From the NCBI GenBank assembly GCA_012960245.1, contig DUBO01000045.1:476-64475 (forward strand): 64,000 bases of DNA. The letters are read 5' to 3'. The translations under genes and the position numbers were made by a program. Under the pieces are notes generated by a model. It searched no databases, was not told the origin of the DNA, and saw only the letters and a list, made by a program, of their open reading frames with translations. The stretch is from Candidatus Binatota bacterium. Lineage in GTDB: Bacteria > Desulfobacterota > Binatia > UBA1149. Positions 49,393-60,260 of this stretch are shown here, in pieces (the first letter of the stretch is position 1; the number at the start of each line of letters is the position of its first letter).

Positions 49393-51696
49393 CTACTGGT
49401 AATTTTTGACCGTGGAAATCAGTTCGGCAAACTTCTCCGGGTCGGTCGTCGGAAACTTGCACACCCGGTTCTCACAGACGTAAGCCGTCACCTTGCCCTC
49501 GATCGCCGTCTTCTCTCCTACCAGAGGCACTAGTCCTGCAAGCTCGCGCGCCTGCTCCCCCTCGGTGACGGCTGCGACGATGCAGTTGGGCAGGTAAGTG
49601 CGGCTGAGCACCGCGGTGAAGGGGCCGAGATCATCGTCGTCAGCCGAGCGCACGAGGATGACCTCCTTTGGACTGTCGAGATAGTAGTCCAGTGCCGACA
49701 GCATGCGGGGACTACCAGCCGGATAGCGCCCCAAGGCCGTGGCAAACGCGCCCAGCGTGCGCTCGGCGCGTTCTTTCCACCGCTCGTCGGTCGTGAACTC
49801 ATACAGGCGCATGAGGTTCGATATCATGACCGAATTACCCGAGGGACGTGCGCCGTCGTAAGATGGCTTCTTGCGCACCAGCAGGTTCTCTCCGCTCGCC
49901 GGCGACAGGAAATAGCCTCCCGCGGTCTCGTCGAGGAACTCCTCGTCGGCGCCACCCTGCAGCTCGAGCGCCAGCTCCAACCAGCGCCGGTCGTAGTCGG
50001 TTTCGTAGAGATCGAGCAGGGCTGCCACCAGGAAGGCGTAGTCGTCAAGCACGCCGTCGTGCCGCGCCTTGCCCGATTTCCATGAACGCCGCAGGCGGTT
50101 ACCGTAGCGCAGCTGCGACACCAGGAACTCACCGGCCCTGACGGCCGCATCGACGTAACGCGGTTCGCCCAGGGCACGCCCGGCCTTGGCCAGCGCCGAG
50201 ATCATGAGTCCGTTCCAGGCCGTGAGCACCTTGTCGTCCAGGCCCGGTGGCTGCCTGTCGGCGCGCAGCTCGTACAGCCGCGCGCGTATGGCGTCGAGCC
50301 GTTCGCGGTCGACCGCAGCCGCGTTACGATCAACGTAGAGAATGCTTCGGCCTTCAAAATTACCGCCCTCGGTAACGCCCCAATAGTTGCGGGCAAATTC
50401 GCCTTCGTCTTTTCCCAGTGCCTCGTCTAGCTCGCCCGGTGTCCAGGTGAAGTACAACCCTTCTTCTTCGTGACCACCGGGCGCCGGGCTGTCGGCGTCG
50501 GTGGCCGAGTAAAACCCGCCAGCCTCGTCGGTCATCTCGCGCAACACGTAGTCGAGTATCTCGCGGGCCACCCGGGCAAAATCATCGCGGCCACTGACCT
50601 GCCAGGCCTCCACCAGCGTCGACGCGATTAGCGCGTTGTCGTAGAGCATCTTCTCAAAGTGCGGCACCAGCCAGCGCGCATCGGTGGAGTAGCGATGAAA
50701 TCCGCCACCCACCTGGTCATACACGCCGCCCTGCAACATACGCTCAAGGGTGATGACCACCATCTCCAGGGCGCGCTCGTCGCCGCTGCGACGGTGGTAA
50801 CGCAGCAGCATGTCGAGCATCACGCTACGCGGGAACTTCGGCGCGCGGCCAAAACCTCCCCACTGTTGGTCGAAGGAAGCCGTCAGAGACTGAACTGCTT
50901 TCTCCAACATCTCGTCACCCGGTACTCCCACCGGGGCCGCGGCACGGGCGGCGGCCTGGAGCCGTGAGGTCAACCGGGCCGCCTGCTCTACGACAGCATC
51001 GGGATTGTCGGCGTAGTTATCCGAAAGTGTTTTTAAAATGCTGAGAAAGCCGCGACGAGCACCTCGGTCACCGTCGCGCGCGGGAAAGTATGTTCCGGCA
51101 AAAAATGGCTCGCGATCCGGTGTCAGCATTACGGTCATCGGCCAACCGCCGCGCCCGGCCAGTGCGTGCACCGCGTCCATGTACACCGCGTCAACGTCTG
51201 GCCGTTCTTCACGATCAACTTTTATGGCGACGAAATGCGAATTAATGAAAGCCGCGATCTCGAGATCTTCAAAGGACTCGCGCTCCATGACGTGGCACCA
51301 GTGGCAGGTCGAGTAGCCAACGCTGAGCAACACCGGCCGACCCAGGCGATGCGCAGCCTCGAACGCCTCATCGCCCCAGGGGTACCAGTCCACCGGGTTG
51401 TGGGCGTGCTGGATCAGGTAGGGGCTGCCCTCCATGGATAGGCGATTACTGAATTCAGGCGAACCGTCCTCCCCCAGGTGGTGGGTACGCGGCGCGTAGC
51501 CGGCCGGCATGGCGTCGAGCGCTTCGCTTATGTCGTCGAGCACAGCCGCGGGGCGTGTTTCGCCCCCGGGCTGGGCTGCCGGCACCTCCCACCCCCTCGA
51601 CGGGGGCCCCTCGGGAGACGTGCAGGACGCCCCCAGGGACAGGACGGCAGACAAAACCAGCGGTAGGAGGTAGTGATCCTTGGTGCGGCAACGCAT
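49393..51696 (-). CDS. DUF255 thioredoxin-like/SSP411-type lipoprotein
   Basis: 767 residues. An N-terminal lipoprotein signal ([13 protein letters not shown], Cys at about 22) is unusual for this mostly cytoplasmic family. The thioredoxin-like DUF255 domain has [37 protein letters not shown] (CxxC) and [17 protein letters not shown]. The remainder is an (alpha/alpha)6 barrel with [33 protein letters not shown] and [18 protein letters not shown]. Homologues include YyaL and mammalian SPATA20; the function is unknown. ATG 51696 follows AAGGAG at ideal spacing and beats the longer frame to 51780. Confidence 0.92.
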   Translation of the reverse strand: MRCRTKDHYLLPLVLSAVLSLGASCTSPEGPPSRGWEVPAAQPGGETRPAAVLDDISEALDAMPAGYAPRTHHLGEDGSPEFSNRLSMEGSPYLIQHAHNPVDWYPWGDEAFEAAHRLGRPVLLSVGYSTCHWCHVMERESFEDLEIAAFINSHFVAIKVDREERPDVDAVYMDAVHALAGRGGWPMTVMLTPDREPFFAGTYFPARDGDRGARRGFLSILKTLSDNYADNPDAVVEQAARLTSRLQAAARAAAPVGVPGDEMLEKAVQSLTASFDQQWGGFGRAPKFPRSVMLDMLLRYHRRSGDERALEMVVITLERMLQGGVYDQVGGGFHRYSTDARWLVPHFEKMLYDNALIASTLVEAWQVSGRDDFARVAREILDYVLREMTDEAGGFYSATDADSPAPGGHEEEGLYFTWTPGELDEALGKDEGEFARNYWGVTEGGNFEGRSILYVDRNAAAVDRERLDAIRARLYELRADRQPPGLDDKVLTAWNGLMISALAKAGRALGEPRYVDAAVRAGEFLVSQLRYGNRLRRSWKSGKARHDGVLDDYAFLVAALLDLYETDYDRRWLELALELQGGADEEFLDETAGGYFLSPASGENLLVRKKPSYDGARPSGNSVMISNLMRLYEFTTDERWKERAERTLGAFATALGRYPAGSPRMLSALDYYLDSPKEVILVRSADDDDLGPFTAVLSRTYLPNCIVAAVTEGEQARELAGLVPLVGEKTAIEGKVTAYVCENRVCKFPTTDPEKFAELISTVKNYQ

Positions 51697-51758
51697 AAAT
51701 AACTCCTTTGCGTTGGCGCTTTTGCCTCCGCGTAGCGACCATTGAAACACCGGGAGCG

Positions 51759-53984
51759 GTGAAACGTCGAACCGTGACATCGAAGAAACAGAAAGGAGGG
51801 CTGGCCGGCAGGCTGATGATAGGGCTGGCGCTGCTGGTACTGGTCGTCGCCCTGGCTGTGCCGCTGCTGATCAGCGAGCTGCTGCTGGACGCCGAATGGG
51901 TTAACAGCAACCTGCTCCCGGCGGTCGAGGCCAGGCTCGGGCGACGCCTGAAGGTCGACGAGCTGGATTTCAAGACCAGTTCGCTGTGGCTGCGCGGTGT
52001 CAGCTTGTCCGAGGACCCCGACTGGGCTCCCAACGACAGTCCGTTTCTACAGATCGACGAGGTCAGCCTGGGAATAAATCTCGCCGCGCTGTTCGAAGCA
52101 CGACTCGAAATCGATTCGCTCTCCCTCAGTGGACTGACGATGACCCTGCGCAGGTCTCGGTCGGGTGGACTCAACACCGACTCGCTCAACCGGCCGCCCA
52201 GCATAGGCGAAGGCGACAAAAGCGACTGGCAGCCACCGCCTGGCAGCGCTGCGGTATCACTGAAGCTCAAGCAGCTGGTTATTCGCGACAGCCGTATCCT
52301 CTTGCTGCCGCCTGACGACGATGACGCTGCGACGGTGTCGATAGAAACGGCTCGCTGGAAACCGGCACACGGCGCGTGGCCGCTCGAAGCGAAGGGAACG
52401 CTCTTGTTTCCCGGCGGTCCCCGGCGTGACTTCGAGTTACGCAACCACGGCGAAAAATTCGTGCGCCTCTCGGGCCTCGACCTCGAGCGCGCGGCGTCCT
52501 TCGCCACCGCGTGGCGCGGCGACCTACAGCCGCAACTGCCGGCGCCCTCAGCAGGTAAAGCCAGGCTTGAACTGGGCACCCTCAGCTGGCGTGGACTGGA
52601 GATAAGCCGACTGTCGGGCCTGGCCGTCAGCGAAGCCGGGCGGCTGCGGATACGAGGGCTCACGGGTTCAATAGCTGGCGGTACCCTCGACGGTGAGGCC
52701 GACCTGTTTCCCGGCGGCAAACCGGATCGTTACTCCGGCAAGCTGCTGGTCAGGGACGCCGCGTGGGCCAGCGTGGCGACGGCAGTTTTCGGCCCCGGCT
52801 GGGCCAGCCAATCAGGCAAGCTCACGGCCGACCTGGGCTTCGAGGGCAGCCTGGACAACGACCTCGCGCTGGCCATAGACCTCGACCTCGACCGCCTCGA
52901 TATGGTGAAAGTCGGCGAACGGAGCAGGGAGTGGAAGGGCGAGCTTCCCCTGCGGCGCGATCCCCGCGAAGTCCCCATCACGGCGCGCGGCAACTTTCGC
53001 GCTGGAGCCGTCATCCTCCCAGGCCTGGAGTTTGAGCAAGCCTCCGGCAAGGTTGAGTACGGCAGAGGCGTGCTCCGCGTTTACGAAACCGAGGCCGATC
53101 TCTACGGCGGAAGCCTGGGCGATCTAACCGCGCACGTGGACTTCTCGCCGAGGAAGACCGACCCAGCGCTCGGTGCTGGTTCATCTCCGGGGCCGGCCTG
53201 GAAAGCCGCGGGCAAACTCACCGGCGCCGATATCAAACTGGCCGTGCAGCACTACCTGCCGCCTTCATGGGGGACGCTTAAGGGCGTATTCAACCTCGAG
53301 GGTTCGGTGTCGGGAGCCGGCACGGGCGAGGAGTTGCTAACCGGGCTGCGCGCCGACGCGTCGCTCGCGGTACCGCGAGCCGGCTTCCGCGACTCCGCTT
53401 TCATGAAGGATCTCGCCCGCAAGACCGGCATCGCCCCGCTGGCAGAACTGAAAATGGTGGACTCGGGTGGGGACTTCCAGGTACGCGACGGGCGCGTCCA
53501 CAGTCCCCTGGCGGTGTTCGGCAACAGCGCAGGCCAGCTGGCCCTGCGCGGGAGCGTGGGCTTCGACACCAGCATGGACTTCGACCTGTGGATAGGAATC
53601 GGCCCGGGCGAAAAACGTGAGCTACTGTCGGCGGGCATACTGATGCCCTATCTCAAGGACACCGAGGGCTGGACCTACGTGCCGGTGTCGGTGTCAGGCG
53701 ACTTCAAGGATCCCGGTGTTGCGGTTCACCCCAGGGCGGTCGTGTCGACCGTGCTCAACGTGATCCCCGACGCGGCTGGGCGCATACTGGCGGAGGGCAG
53801 CGACGCGGCCGAGATCCTGCCAGGCGGAGCACTCGCGGGCAAGGTCGTAAGAAGCAGCGCCAACGTGGCATCTGGCATAGTCGCGCACGGCACGGGTGGG
53901 CTGCTGTCGGTGATAGATCGCTTCGGAAAAATTATAGGCCTCGACGTCAAGGAACCCTCGCCCCCACCCGCAACGAAGCCCTGA
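51759..53984 (+). CDS. AsmA-family envelope protein
   Basis: About 741 residues. A short basic N-terminus ([13 protein letters not shown]) precedes one transmembrane helix ([20 protein letters not shown]). A long AsmA-type repeat region follows: [53 protein letters not shown]. The C-terminal domain has [39 protein letters not shown] and [20 protein letters not shown]. AsmA/TamB-like proteins are inner-membrane-anchored periplasmic bridges implicated in phospholipid transport to the outer membrane. Start: GTG 51759 or 51774. It is convergent with the beta-barrel gene, 3 bp apart. Confidence 0.85.
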   Translation: MKRRTVTSKKQKGGLAGRLMIGLALLVLVVALAVPLLISELLLDAEWVNSNLLPAVEARLGRRLKVDELDFKTSSLWLRGVSLSEDPDWAPNDSPFLQIDEVSLGINLAALFEARLEIDSLSLSGLTMTLRRSRSGGLNTDSLNRPPSIGEGDKSDWQPPPGSAAVSLKLKQLVIRDSRILLLPPDDDDAATVSIETARWKPAHGAWPLEAKGTLLFPGGPRRDFELRNHGEKFVRLSGLDLERAASFATAWRGDLQPQLPAPSAGKARLELGTLSWRGLEISRLSGLAVSEAGRLRIRGLTGSIAGGTLDGEADLFPGGKPDRYSGKLLVRDAAWASVATAVFGPGWASQSGKLTADLGFEGSLDNDLALAIDLDLDRLDMVKVGERSREWKGELPLRRDPREVPITARGNFRAGAVILPGLEFEQASGKVEYGRGVLRVYETEADLYGGSLGDLTAHVDFSPRKTDPALGAGSSPGPAWKAAGKLTGADIKLAVQHYLPPSWGTLKGVFNLEGSVSGAGTGEELLTGLRADASLAVPRAGFRDSAFMKDLARKTGIAPLAELKMVDSGGDFQVRDGRVHSPLAVFGNSAGQLALRGSVGFDTSMDFDLWIGIGPGEKRELLSAGILMPYLKDTEGWTYVPVSVSGDFKDPGVAVHPRAVVSTVLNVIPDAAGRILAEGSDAAEILPGGALAGKVVRSSANVASGIVAHGTGGLLSVIDRFGKIIGLDVKEPSPPPATKP

Positions 53985-53987
53985 CCG

Positions 53988-54809
53988 CTACCAGTCAAAC
54001 ACCAGCGTGTTGCGCAGCTGGACGTCGGTCTGCTCCACGTCACCCGGAGGCCGGCTGTCGTGCTCAAGTGACAGCGAGAGGTCCAGGCTGATGCGCTCGG
54101 TAACCCGCGTCTCGAGCAGGAGTTCGGCCATCGCGCGCAGGTCACCGGGATCGTCAACGCGCGGTTGCACGAAGACCGTGGCAGAAAAGTCCGCGCTCTC
54201 GCCCACGGCGCGCGACAAGGACAGGTAAGTGTTGAGCCGCAAGGCTGACACCGAGGAATCTTCACCGGAGCCGGTATCAACGTCCAGCGACTCGCTTTCA
54301 ATCATCGCGCCGAGCCCCAACCAGGCCCTGCTGTGCTCGAAACGCTCCAGCCGTATCCTCGCACCGCCACCCAGGAGGGCGCGAATTTTGAGATCGGCAA
54401 ACTCGTTGGTCTGCAGCTGCGCAAAGACCTCGGGGTCCAGCCGCTGGTCGCGCCGGAAGTTGCGGCGAATGTGGACCTGCCCTTCCTGCACGTAGGTACT
54501 GTTGTCTTTCTCGGCCACCCGGCCGCCGGCGATGAGCAACCAGGAACGATGCTCGTCCCACTTTTCGAGCCTCAGGCCCAGGCCGAAATCGACCAGGTCC
54601 ACGTTACCCGAGCGCAGCGCAATGCTCAGGTTCAGCCTGCGACTAAGTCCCTCGCCGCCTTCGACCCGCCGCTCCTTCTCGGTGTTGAGGATGAGCGCAG
54701 ACGAGTCGGGCGGCAGTAACAGGCCCACCATGAACGCGCAGGCAAGCGCGGCCACGAGGCCGCGAGAGTGTGCGCGTAGGTCGATACCTGTAAACGTAGG
54801 GAAGCTCAC
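53988..54809 (-). CDS. Exported DUF481-like outer-membrane beta-barrel protein
   Basis: 273 residues. A signal sequence (hydrophobic LVAALACAFMVGLLLPP near 18-34) is followed by alternating beta strands with aromatic ends: LSRRLNLSIALRSGNVDLVD, WLLIAGGRVAEKDNSTYVQE, IRRNFRRDQRLDPEVFAQLQ. It terminates in VFDW, an aromatic C-terminal residue as required for BAM-dependent insertion. The pattern with NEFADLKIRALLGGGARI is typical of DUF481 (YdiY-like) barrels. GTG 54809 is the first start; later starts would shorten the leader. Confidence 0.75.
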   Translation of the reverse strand: MSFPTFTGIDLRAHSRGLVAALACAFMVGLLLPPDSSALILNTEKERRVEGGEGLSRRLNLSIALRSGNVDLVDFGLGLRLEKWDEHRSWLLIAGGRVAEKDNSTYVQEGQVHIRRNFRRDQRLDPEVFAQLQTNEFADLKIRALLGGGARIRLERFEHSRAWLGLGAMIESESLDVDTGSGEDSSVSALRLNTYLSLSRAVGESADFSATVFVQPRVDDPGDLRAMAELLLETRVTERISLDLSLSLEHDSRPPGDVEQTDVQLRNTLVFDW

Positions 54810-54873
54810 CGCGCGGCAGCTTCCCGCTTTCGCCTGCGGCGGTCAAGCCCGCCGCCGCATCGCGCGGCCGGGG

Positions 54874-55308
54874 TCAGCCGGAGACGTACTCGCGCAAGTA
54901 AGTCACTTCGGCGTTGGTCTCCTCGAGCTGGACCTTCACCACGTCGCCTATCGAGGCTATGCCCACCAGCCTTCCACCGTCCATTACCGGTAGATGCCTG
55001 ATACGGTGTTCTGTCATTATCCTCATAACGTAGGCCACCGAGTCGTCGGGCACACCTACCAGCGGTGAGGGTGTCATGACTTCGCTGACCATGTGCGTGT
55101 CGAGACCGGCAATACCATCGCTGCCGCAGAGCCTGAGGACGTCGCGCTCTGTTATGATACCGACCAGGCTCCCGCCCGCGTCGCAGACAGGCAGCGCTCC
55201 AATGTTGTGCTGGTTGAGAAGATCAACCGCCTGCTTGACCGTACTCGCGGGATCGATGGTCTGAAGTTTCGCCAGACCGTGAGTCATTACATCGCCTATG
55301 GTTTTCAT
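54874..55308 (-). CDS. Two-CBS-domain protein
   Basis: 144 residues made almost entirely of a tandem CBS pair. First: VMTHGLAKLQTIDPASTVKQ...IGALPVCDAGGSLVGIITER. Second: VMTPSPLVGVPDDSVAYVMR...RHLPVMDGGRLVGIASIGDV. CBS pairs bind adenosine nucleotides and regulate partner proteins; no fused effector is present. ATG 55308 follows GGAGGG. It is divergent from the hem genes. Confidence 0.95.
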   Translation of the reverse strand: MKTIGDVMTHGLAKLQTIDPASTVKQAVDLLNQHNIGALPVCDAGGSLVGIITERDVLRLCGSDGIAGLDTHMVSEVMTPSPLVGVPDDSVAYVMRIMTEHRIRHLPVMDGGRLVGIASIGDVVKVQLEETNAEVTYLREYVSG

Positions 55309-55553
55309 ATCCGACCCTCCCGTCCTGCGCGCCCGCCGCCTGAAAACAAGCCTTTTGTCTGCCTCGTTTTCGACTCAGCCGGCGCAAGTCAACGGGAAGG
55401 CTACCACAGAATGGCCAGGAGGTGTTAGCCCGGCGGCAAACTTTGACCACATGGGTGACACCCTTTCGGGTAGGTAGGGCGGCGCAAACGGGTCACTGAT
55501 AAGCACCGCTTTTCGCTTTTGGCTAAACGGATAAGGAGGGTTACAGTAGAGCG

Positions 55554-57542
55554 GTGATTTCGGCTTCCAGCGACCAGGCCGGTAAGGCCGGTAAGGACGG
55601 TGCGAACCGTTCGACTGCAGAAGGCTTTGGCGGCCTGCGGGTGGTCTTCTTCGAATCCCGCCTCGCTGCCGAGTGCGGAACACTGGTCGAAAAATCGGGA
55701 GGCATCGCTATCAGCGCGCCAGCGATGCGCGAAGTCGAACTCAGCGACAACGGGCCGGCCACAAGCTTTGCAAGCCAGCTGCTCGCCGGCCGCGTGGACG
55801 CGGTAGTCTTCCTGACCGGTGTCGGCACCCGGCATCTCTTTGCAGCCATGGAGACAGTGCACCAACGCGACGAGCTCGTGGCCGCACTGAAAAAAACCAC
55901 GGTGGTAGTGCGCGGCCCTAAACCACTCAGGGCGCTGGGTGAACTCGGTGTCCGGGTGGACCTTCGCGCTGAAGAACCCAACACCTGGCAGGAAGTGCTC
56001 GCGGCCTTCGACGCAAACCAGTCAACGTTTTCCCTCGAAGGCAAGACCGTTGCCGTGCAGGAGTACGGCGCCGACAGCCCCCAGCTCGCCAGTGGACTGG
56101 CCGAGCGCGGGGCCACGCCCTTGAGCGTAGCGGTGTACCGCTGGGCGACGCCGGAGAACACGAGACCGCTGCTCGACGGGCTGCGCGAAATCATCTCGGG
56201 CACGGCCGACGTGTTGCTGTTCACCAGTTCGATGCAGGCCCGTAACGTTATCGAAATCGCTTCGGCTGCCGGCATCGTTGACCACCTGCGCCAGTCACTC
56301 AAAGAAGTAGTAGTCGCGTCGATCGGCCCGGTTTGCAGCCAGACACTCGAAGAACTGGAGATCCCCGTCGATGTGCAACCCGCGCGCGGCAAGCTGGGCG
56401 CCCTGGTAAAGGTGGCAGCCGAACAGGCACTACCGCTGCTCGAGCAACGCCGACGCCAGGCCGTACCCGGCCCACCGCCGACGGCCGGCCGCCGGGAATT
56501 CGCGAGCGACGATCCCGAACAGAGTCTCTTCATGCGAGCCTGCAGAAGAGAACCCGTGGAACGCGTACCGGTATGGTTGATGAGGCAGGCCGGTCGCTAC
56601 ATGCGCGAGTACCGCGAGCTGCGCGCGAGAACCCCGTTCATGGACCTGTGCAAGAACCCCGAGCTATCGGCCGAGGTAGCGGTCACCGCCGCAGCGAGGC
56701 TCGGAGTAGACGCAGCCATACTGTTTTCAGACATCCTGTTGATCGTCGAGCCCATGGGACTGGGCCTGACCTACAGCCGGGGTGACGGCCCGCGCCTGCA
56801 GCACGTGGTCCGAGATGCTTCCGACGTAGATCGGCTGCTGGAGGTCGACCCCGACGAGTCGCTGCCTTTCGTAATGGACGCGATCAGGCACACGCGCAGT
56901 GAGTTACCCCCGGGCTTGCCTTTGATCGGCTTCAGCGGTGCGCCGTTCACCCTGGCCTCCTACATCATAGAGGGCGGCGGCTCGCGCAACTACACGCACA
57001 CAAAGCGCCTGATGCACAGCGACCGGGGCGCCTGGGACGCCATGATGGAGCTTATCTCGCGCTCAGTAGCGCGCTATCTCTCCGCCCAGGTCGAGGCCGG
57101 TGTCCAGGCCGTGCAATTGTTCGACAGCTGGGTGGGCTGCCTGTCGCCCGACGAGTACCGCGAATTCGTGCTGCCCCACACACGCTCGGTGTTCGACTCA
57201 CTGCCGCCGTCGACCCCCAGCTTACACTTCGGCACCGGCACCTCGGCCCTGCTCGACCTGCAGGTCGAGGCTGGTGGAAGCGTGCTGGGCATAGACCATC
57301 GCAGCGACCTCGCCGAGGCTTCGCGGCGCTTCAGCGACCTCGCACTGCAGGGCAACATGGACCCGGCCATCCTCTTCGCCGGACCCGAAGCCGTGCGCAG
57401 CGCATGCCGCGACGTGCTGACGGCAGTGGGCGATCGCGATGGCTTCATTTTCAACCTCGGGCACGGAGTACTGCCGGGCACACCGGTAGACAACGTCATC
57501 GCGCTGATCGACGCGGTGCACGAATTCGGACTGCGCGACTGA
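55554..57542 (+). CDS. hemDE: HemD-HemE fusion: uroporphyrinogen-III synthase/decarboxylase
   Basis: 662 residues. The N-terminal HemD-type domain (about 25-300) has GLRVVFFESRLAAECGTLVE, VVFLTGVGTRHLFAAM, VQEYGADSPQLASGLAERGA, LLFTSSMQARNVIEIA and VVASIGPVCSQTLEE. A ~20-residue Pro/Arg linker follows. From about 320 HemE is complete: SLFMRACRREPVERVPVW, LMRQAGRYMREYRELR, AILFSDILLIVEPMG, FSGAPFTLASYIIEGGGSRN and FNLGHGVLPGTPVDNV. The protein would turn hydroxymethylbilane into coproporphyrinogen III with both steps joined. Start GTG 55554. The stop overlaps the hemG start (TGATG). Confidence 0.93.
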   Translation: MISASSDQAGKAGKDGANRSTAEGFGGLRVVFFESRLAAECGTLVEKSGGIAISAPAMREVELSDNGPATSFASQLLAGRVDAVVFLTGVGTRHLFAAMETVHQRDELVAALKKTTVVVRGPKPLRALGELGVRVDLRAEEPNTWQEVLAAFDANQSTFSLEGKTVAVQEYGADSPQLASGLAERGATPLSVAVYRWATPENTRPLLDGLREIISGTADVLLFTSSMQARNVIEIASAAGIVDHLRQSLKEVVVASIGPVCSQTLEELEIPVDVQPARGKLGALVKVAAEQALPLLEQRRRQAVPGPPPTAGRREFASDDPEQSLFMRACRREPVERVPVWLMRQAGRYMREYRELRARTPFMDLCKNPELSAEVAVTAAARLGVDAAILFSDILLIVEPMGLGLTYSRGDGPRLQHVVRDASDVDRLLEVDPDESLPFVMDAIRHTRSELPPGLPLIGFSGAPFTLASYIIEGGGSRNYTHTKRLMHSDRGAWDAMMELISRSVARYLSAQVEAGVQAVQLFDSWVGCLSPDEYREFVLPHTRSVFDSLPPSTPSLHFGTGTSALLDLQVEAGGSVLGIDHRSDLAEASRRFSDLALQGNMDPAILFAGPEAVRSACRDVLTAVGDRDGFIFNLGHGVLPGTPVDNVIALIDAVHEFGLRD

Positions 57543-58954
57543 TGCAGGCTCTTGTCGTAGGCGCCGGAATCTCGGGACTGGCGACGGCCTGGTACCTGCA
57601 GCGCGAAGCCGCACGCCGAGAGCGTGATCTCGACATAACCGTGCTTGAAGCAGACGACCGCGTCGGCGGAGTGATAAACACCGAAAACGTCGGCGGCTTT
57701 ACCTGCGAGCTCGGGCCGGACTCCTTCATCAGCGAAAAACCCTGGGCGCTGGCCTTGTGCCACGAGCTGGGACTGGAGCAGCGGGTGCTCGGCACCGGCC
57801 AACGACGGCGCAGCTTCATAGCCCGCGGCCACCGCCTGCACCCCATTCCCGACGGTTTTCAGATGCTCGCACCAACGCGCCTTGCGCCCTTTCTCACCAC
57901 GCCGCTGTTCTCGCCGCTGGGCAAGCTGCGCATGGGAATGGACCTGTTGCTGCCAAGAGGCGGGCAAAGCAGCGACAGCGGCAACGATGAGACCCTGGCC
58001 GAGTTCGTCAGGCGGAGACTGGGCAACGAAGCCCTGGAGCGCGCAGCGCAGCCCCTGGTGGGCGGCATCTACACCTCCGACCCTGAAAAGTTGAGCCTGG
58101 AGGCCACCATGCCCCGCTTCATCGAAATGGAGCGCAAGCACCGCAGCCTGATACTGGGCATGTACAAGGCCCGCCGCGCAATGGCTCCGGCCAATACCAC
58201 CGGGCCACGTTACGACCTCTTCGTGAGCCTGGCCGACGGGATGGGCGAGTTACCCGCGGCACTGGTAAAAGCCTTGCCCCACGGCTGCGTTCGAACCGGG
58301 CAGCGGGTGGAGAGCCTGCGACACGACGGTGACGGCTACCTGCTGGGCGGCCCGGGGCTGCAGCTGCGCGCTGACGCGCTGTGCCTGGCGCTGCCGAGCC
58401 ACGCCTCGGGCCAGCTGACGGCCGGAATCGCCGCCGAGCTCACGACCGAACTCAACGCCATTGATTACGCCTCGACAGCGACCATTAACCTGGCCTTCGC
58501 CCGCCGCGACGTAGCCCACCCGCTGGACGGCTTCGGCTTTGTCGTACCGGCGGTCGAAGGCCGCACCCTGCTGGCCTGCACCTTCAGCCACGAAAAGTTT
58601 CCCGGGCGGGCCCCCTCCGACCAGGTGCTGCTCAGGGCCTTCGCCGGTGGTGCCATGCAGCCCGGGGCTGCCCTGCTCGACGACGAGCAACTGCTGGCGG
58701 CAGTAACCCATGATCTCTCCGAACTGCTGGGACTCAAGGGCCCGCCGCTGCACGTACGAATTTCGCGCCATCCCCGGGCCATGGCCCAGTACGGCCGCGG
58801 CCACCTGCAACGTGTGGACCGTATAGAAAAACACGTGGAAGCCCTGCCCGGCCTGGCCCTGGCGGGCAACGGCTACCGTGGCATAGGCATACCCGATTGC
58901 GTGCACTCGGCCGAGCTCGCCGCCGAGCGCATGGCAGCCCACCTGTTCGGGTAG
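57542..58954 (+). CDS. hemG: Protoporphyrinogen oxidase (HemY/HemG type)
   Basis: 470 residues, FAD oxidase for the penultimate heme step (oxygen-dependent type). The dinucleotide motif is VVGAGISGLATAWYL, then VLEADDRVGGVINTENVGGF, ELGPDSFISEKPWALALC, AQPLVGGIYTSDPEKLSLEA and FVSLADGMGELPAALVKALP. The C-terminal FAD contact is GLALAGNGYRGIGIPDCVHS. ATG 57542 overlaps the hemDE stop by one base, implying coupled translation. In Gram-positive bacteria the same enzyme can make coproporphyrin; the HemE partner favours either route. Confidence 0.93.
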   Translation: MQALVVGAGISGLATAWYLQREAARRERDLDITVLEADDRVGGVINTENVGGFTCELGPDSFISEKPWALALCHELGLEQRVLGTGQRRRSFIARGHRLHPIPDGFQMLAPTRLAPFLTTPLFSPLGKLRMGMDLLLPRGGQSSDSGNDETLAEFVRRRLGNEALERAAQPLVGGIYTSDPEKLSLEATMPRFIEMERKHRSLILGMYKARRAMAPANTTGPRYDLFVSLADGMGELPAALVKALPHGCVRTGQRVESLRHDGDGYLLGGPGLQLRADALCLALPSHASGQLTAGIAAELTTELNAIDYASTATINLAFARRDVAHPLDGFGFVVPAVEGRTLLACTFSHEKFPGRAPSDQVLLRAFAGGAMQPGAALLDDEQLLAAVTHDLSELLGLKGPPLHVRISRHPRAMAQYGRGHLQRVDRIEKHVEALPGLALAGNGYRGIGIPDCVHSAELAAERMAAHLFG

Positions 58955-59126
58955 GCCCAGCACCACCTTTTCGGGTATAGAATCGCCGCCACCCCCGCCC
59001 GCGCTTCTCGCGAAATTCTCGGTCAAAACAAATCTGGCCCGTAATGCCGCTGTTTACGGCACCTGCGACACCCTGCAAAAAAAACAGTCTTGCCGACCCG
59101 TATCAAGAGGGGGTAATTATTGGGGC

Positions 59127-59687
<561 letters not shown>

Positions 59688-59731
59688 GTAACTTCGACCG
59701 GGTCGCTTCTGCCGGGTCTCTTTCGCTACCG

Positions 59732-60241
59732 CTACAATCCGTCCTGTTTTGAGAACCTGCCCGCGTACACCGCCTCGCCGTCTGTTCGCTGGAACACGAT
59801 CTGGCAAAGACGCGTGCCGGCGTGGATGTTCAGCGTGCGGGCCGACACGTTGGATATCTCAAGCACCTGCCTGTTACTGACCCCGGGGGCCACGAAACCG
59901 GATGTCACGTGCACCATCAGGCCCAGCCGGGCAAAACGCGAGCGCCCCTCGAGCCAGGCGCATATGCCGGGGGCCAGGGTGATCTTTTCGAGCGTAATAC
60001 CGTGGATGGTGTTGCCGGGTTCAAGGGCGTAGGGCGCGTCGAGCAACTGCCGCTCGGTATGGTCGAGATAGTCGACCTCGTCGACCACGTCCAGCGCCGC
60101 GGGGTCGCGCTTCATCACGCGAATTTCACCGGCCAGGTGCAGGTCAACCGACGCCGGTCCGACCAGGGCCTCGTCGAACGGTTCGATAATAATATCGCCG
60201 TCGCGCACGGCCTCAAGGATCTTGTCGCGTGCCAGGATCAT
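59732..60241 (-). CDS. dcd: dCTP deaminase
   Basis: 169 residues. Deaminates dCTP to dUTP for thymidylate synthesis; some members also cleave dUTP. LVGPASVDLHLAGEIRVM is the Dcd N-terminal pattern. PGICAWLEGRSRFARLGLMV contains the substrate Ser-Arg, and VHVTSGFVAPGVSNRQVLEI with LNIHAGTRLCQIVFQR form the trimer core. The Glu usually acting as general base is expected near QVLEISN. ATG 60241 is 19 bp downstream of the M20 peptidase stop on the same strand. Confidence 0.9.
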   Translation of the reverse strand: MILARDKILEAVRDGDIIIEPFDEALVGPASVDLHLAGEIRVMKRDPAALDVVDEVDYLDHTERQLLDAPYALEPGNTIHGITLEKITLAPGICAWLEGRSRFARLGLMVHVTSGFVAPGVSNRQVLEISNVSARTLNIHAGTRLCQIVFQRTDGEAVYAGRFSKQDGL

Positions 60242-60260
60242 CCGTATCGCAGGCCCGTGC

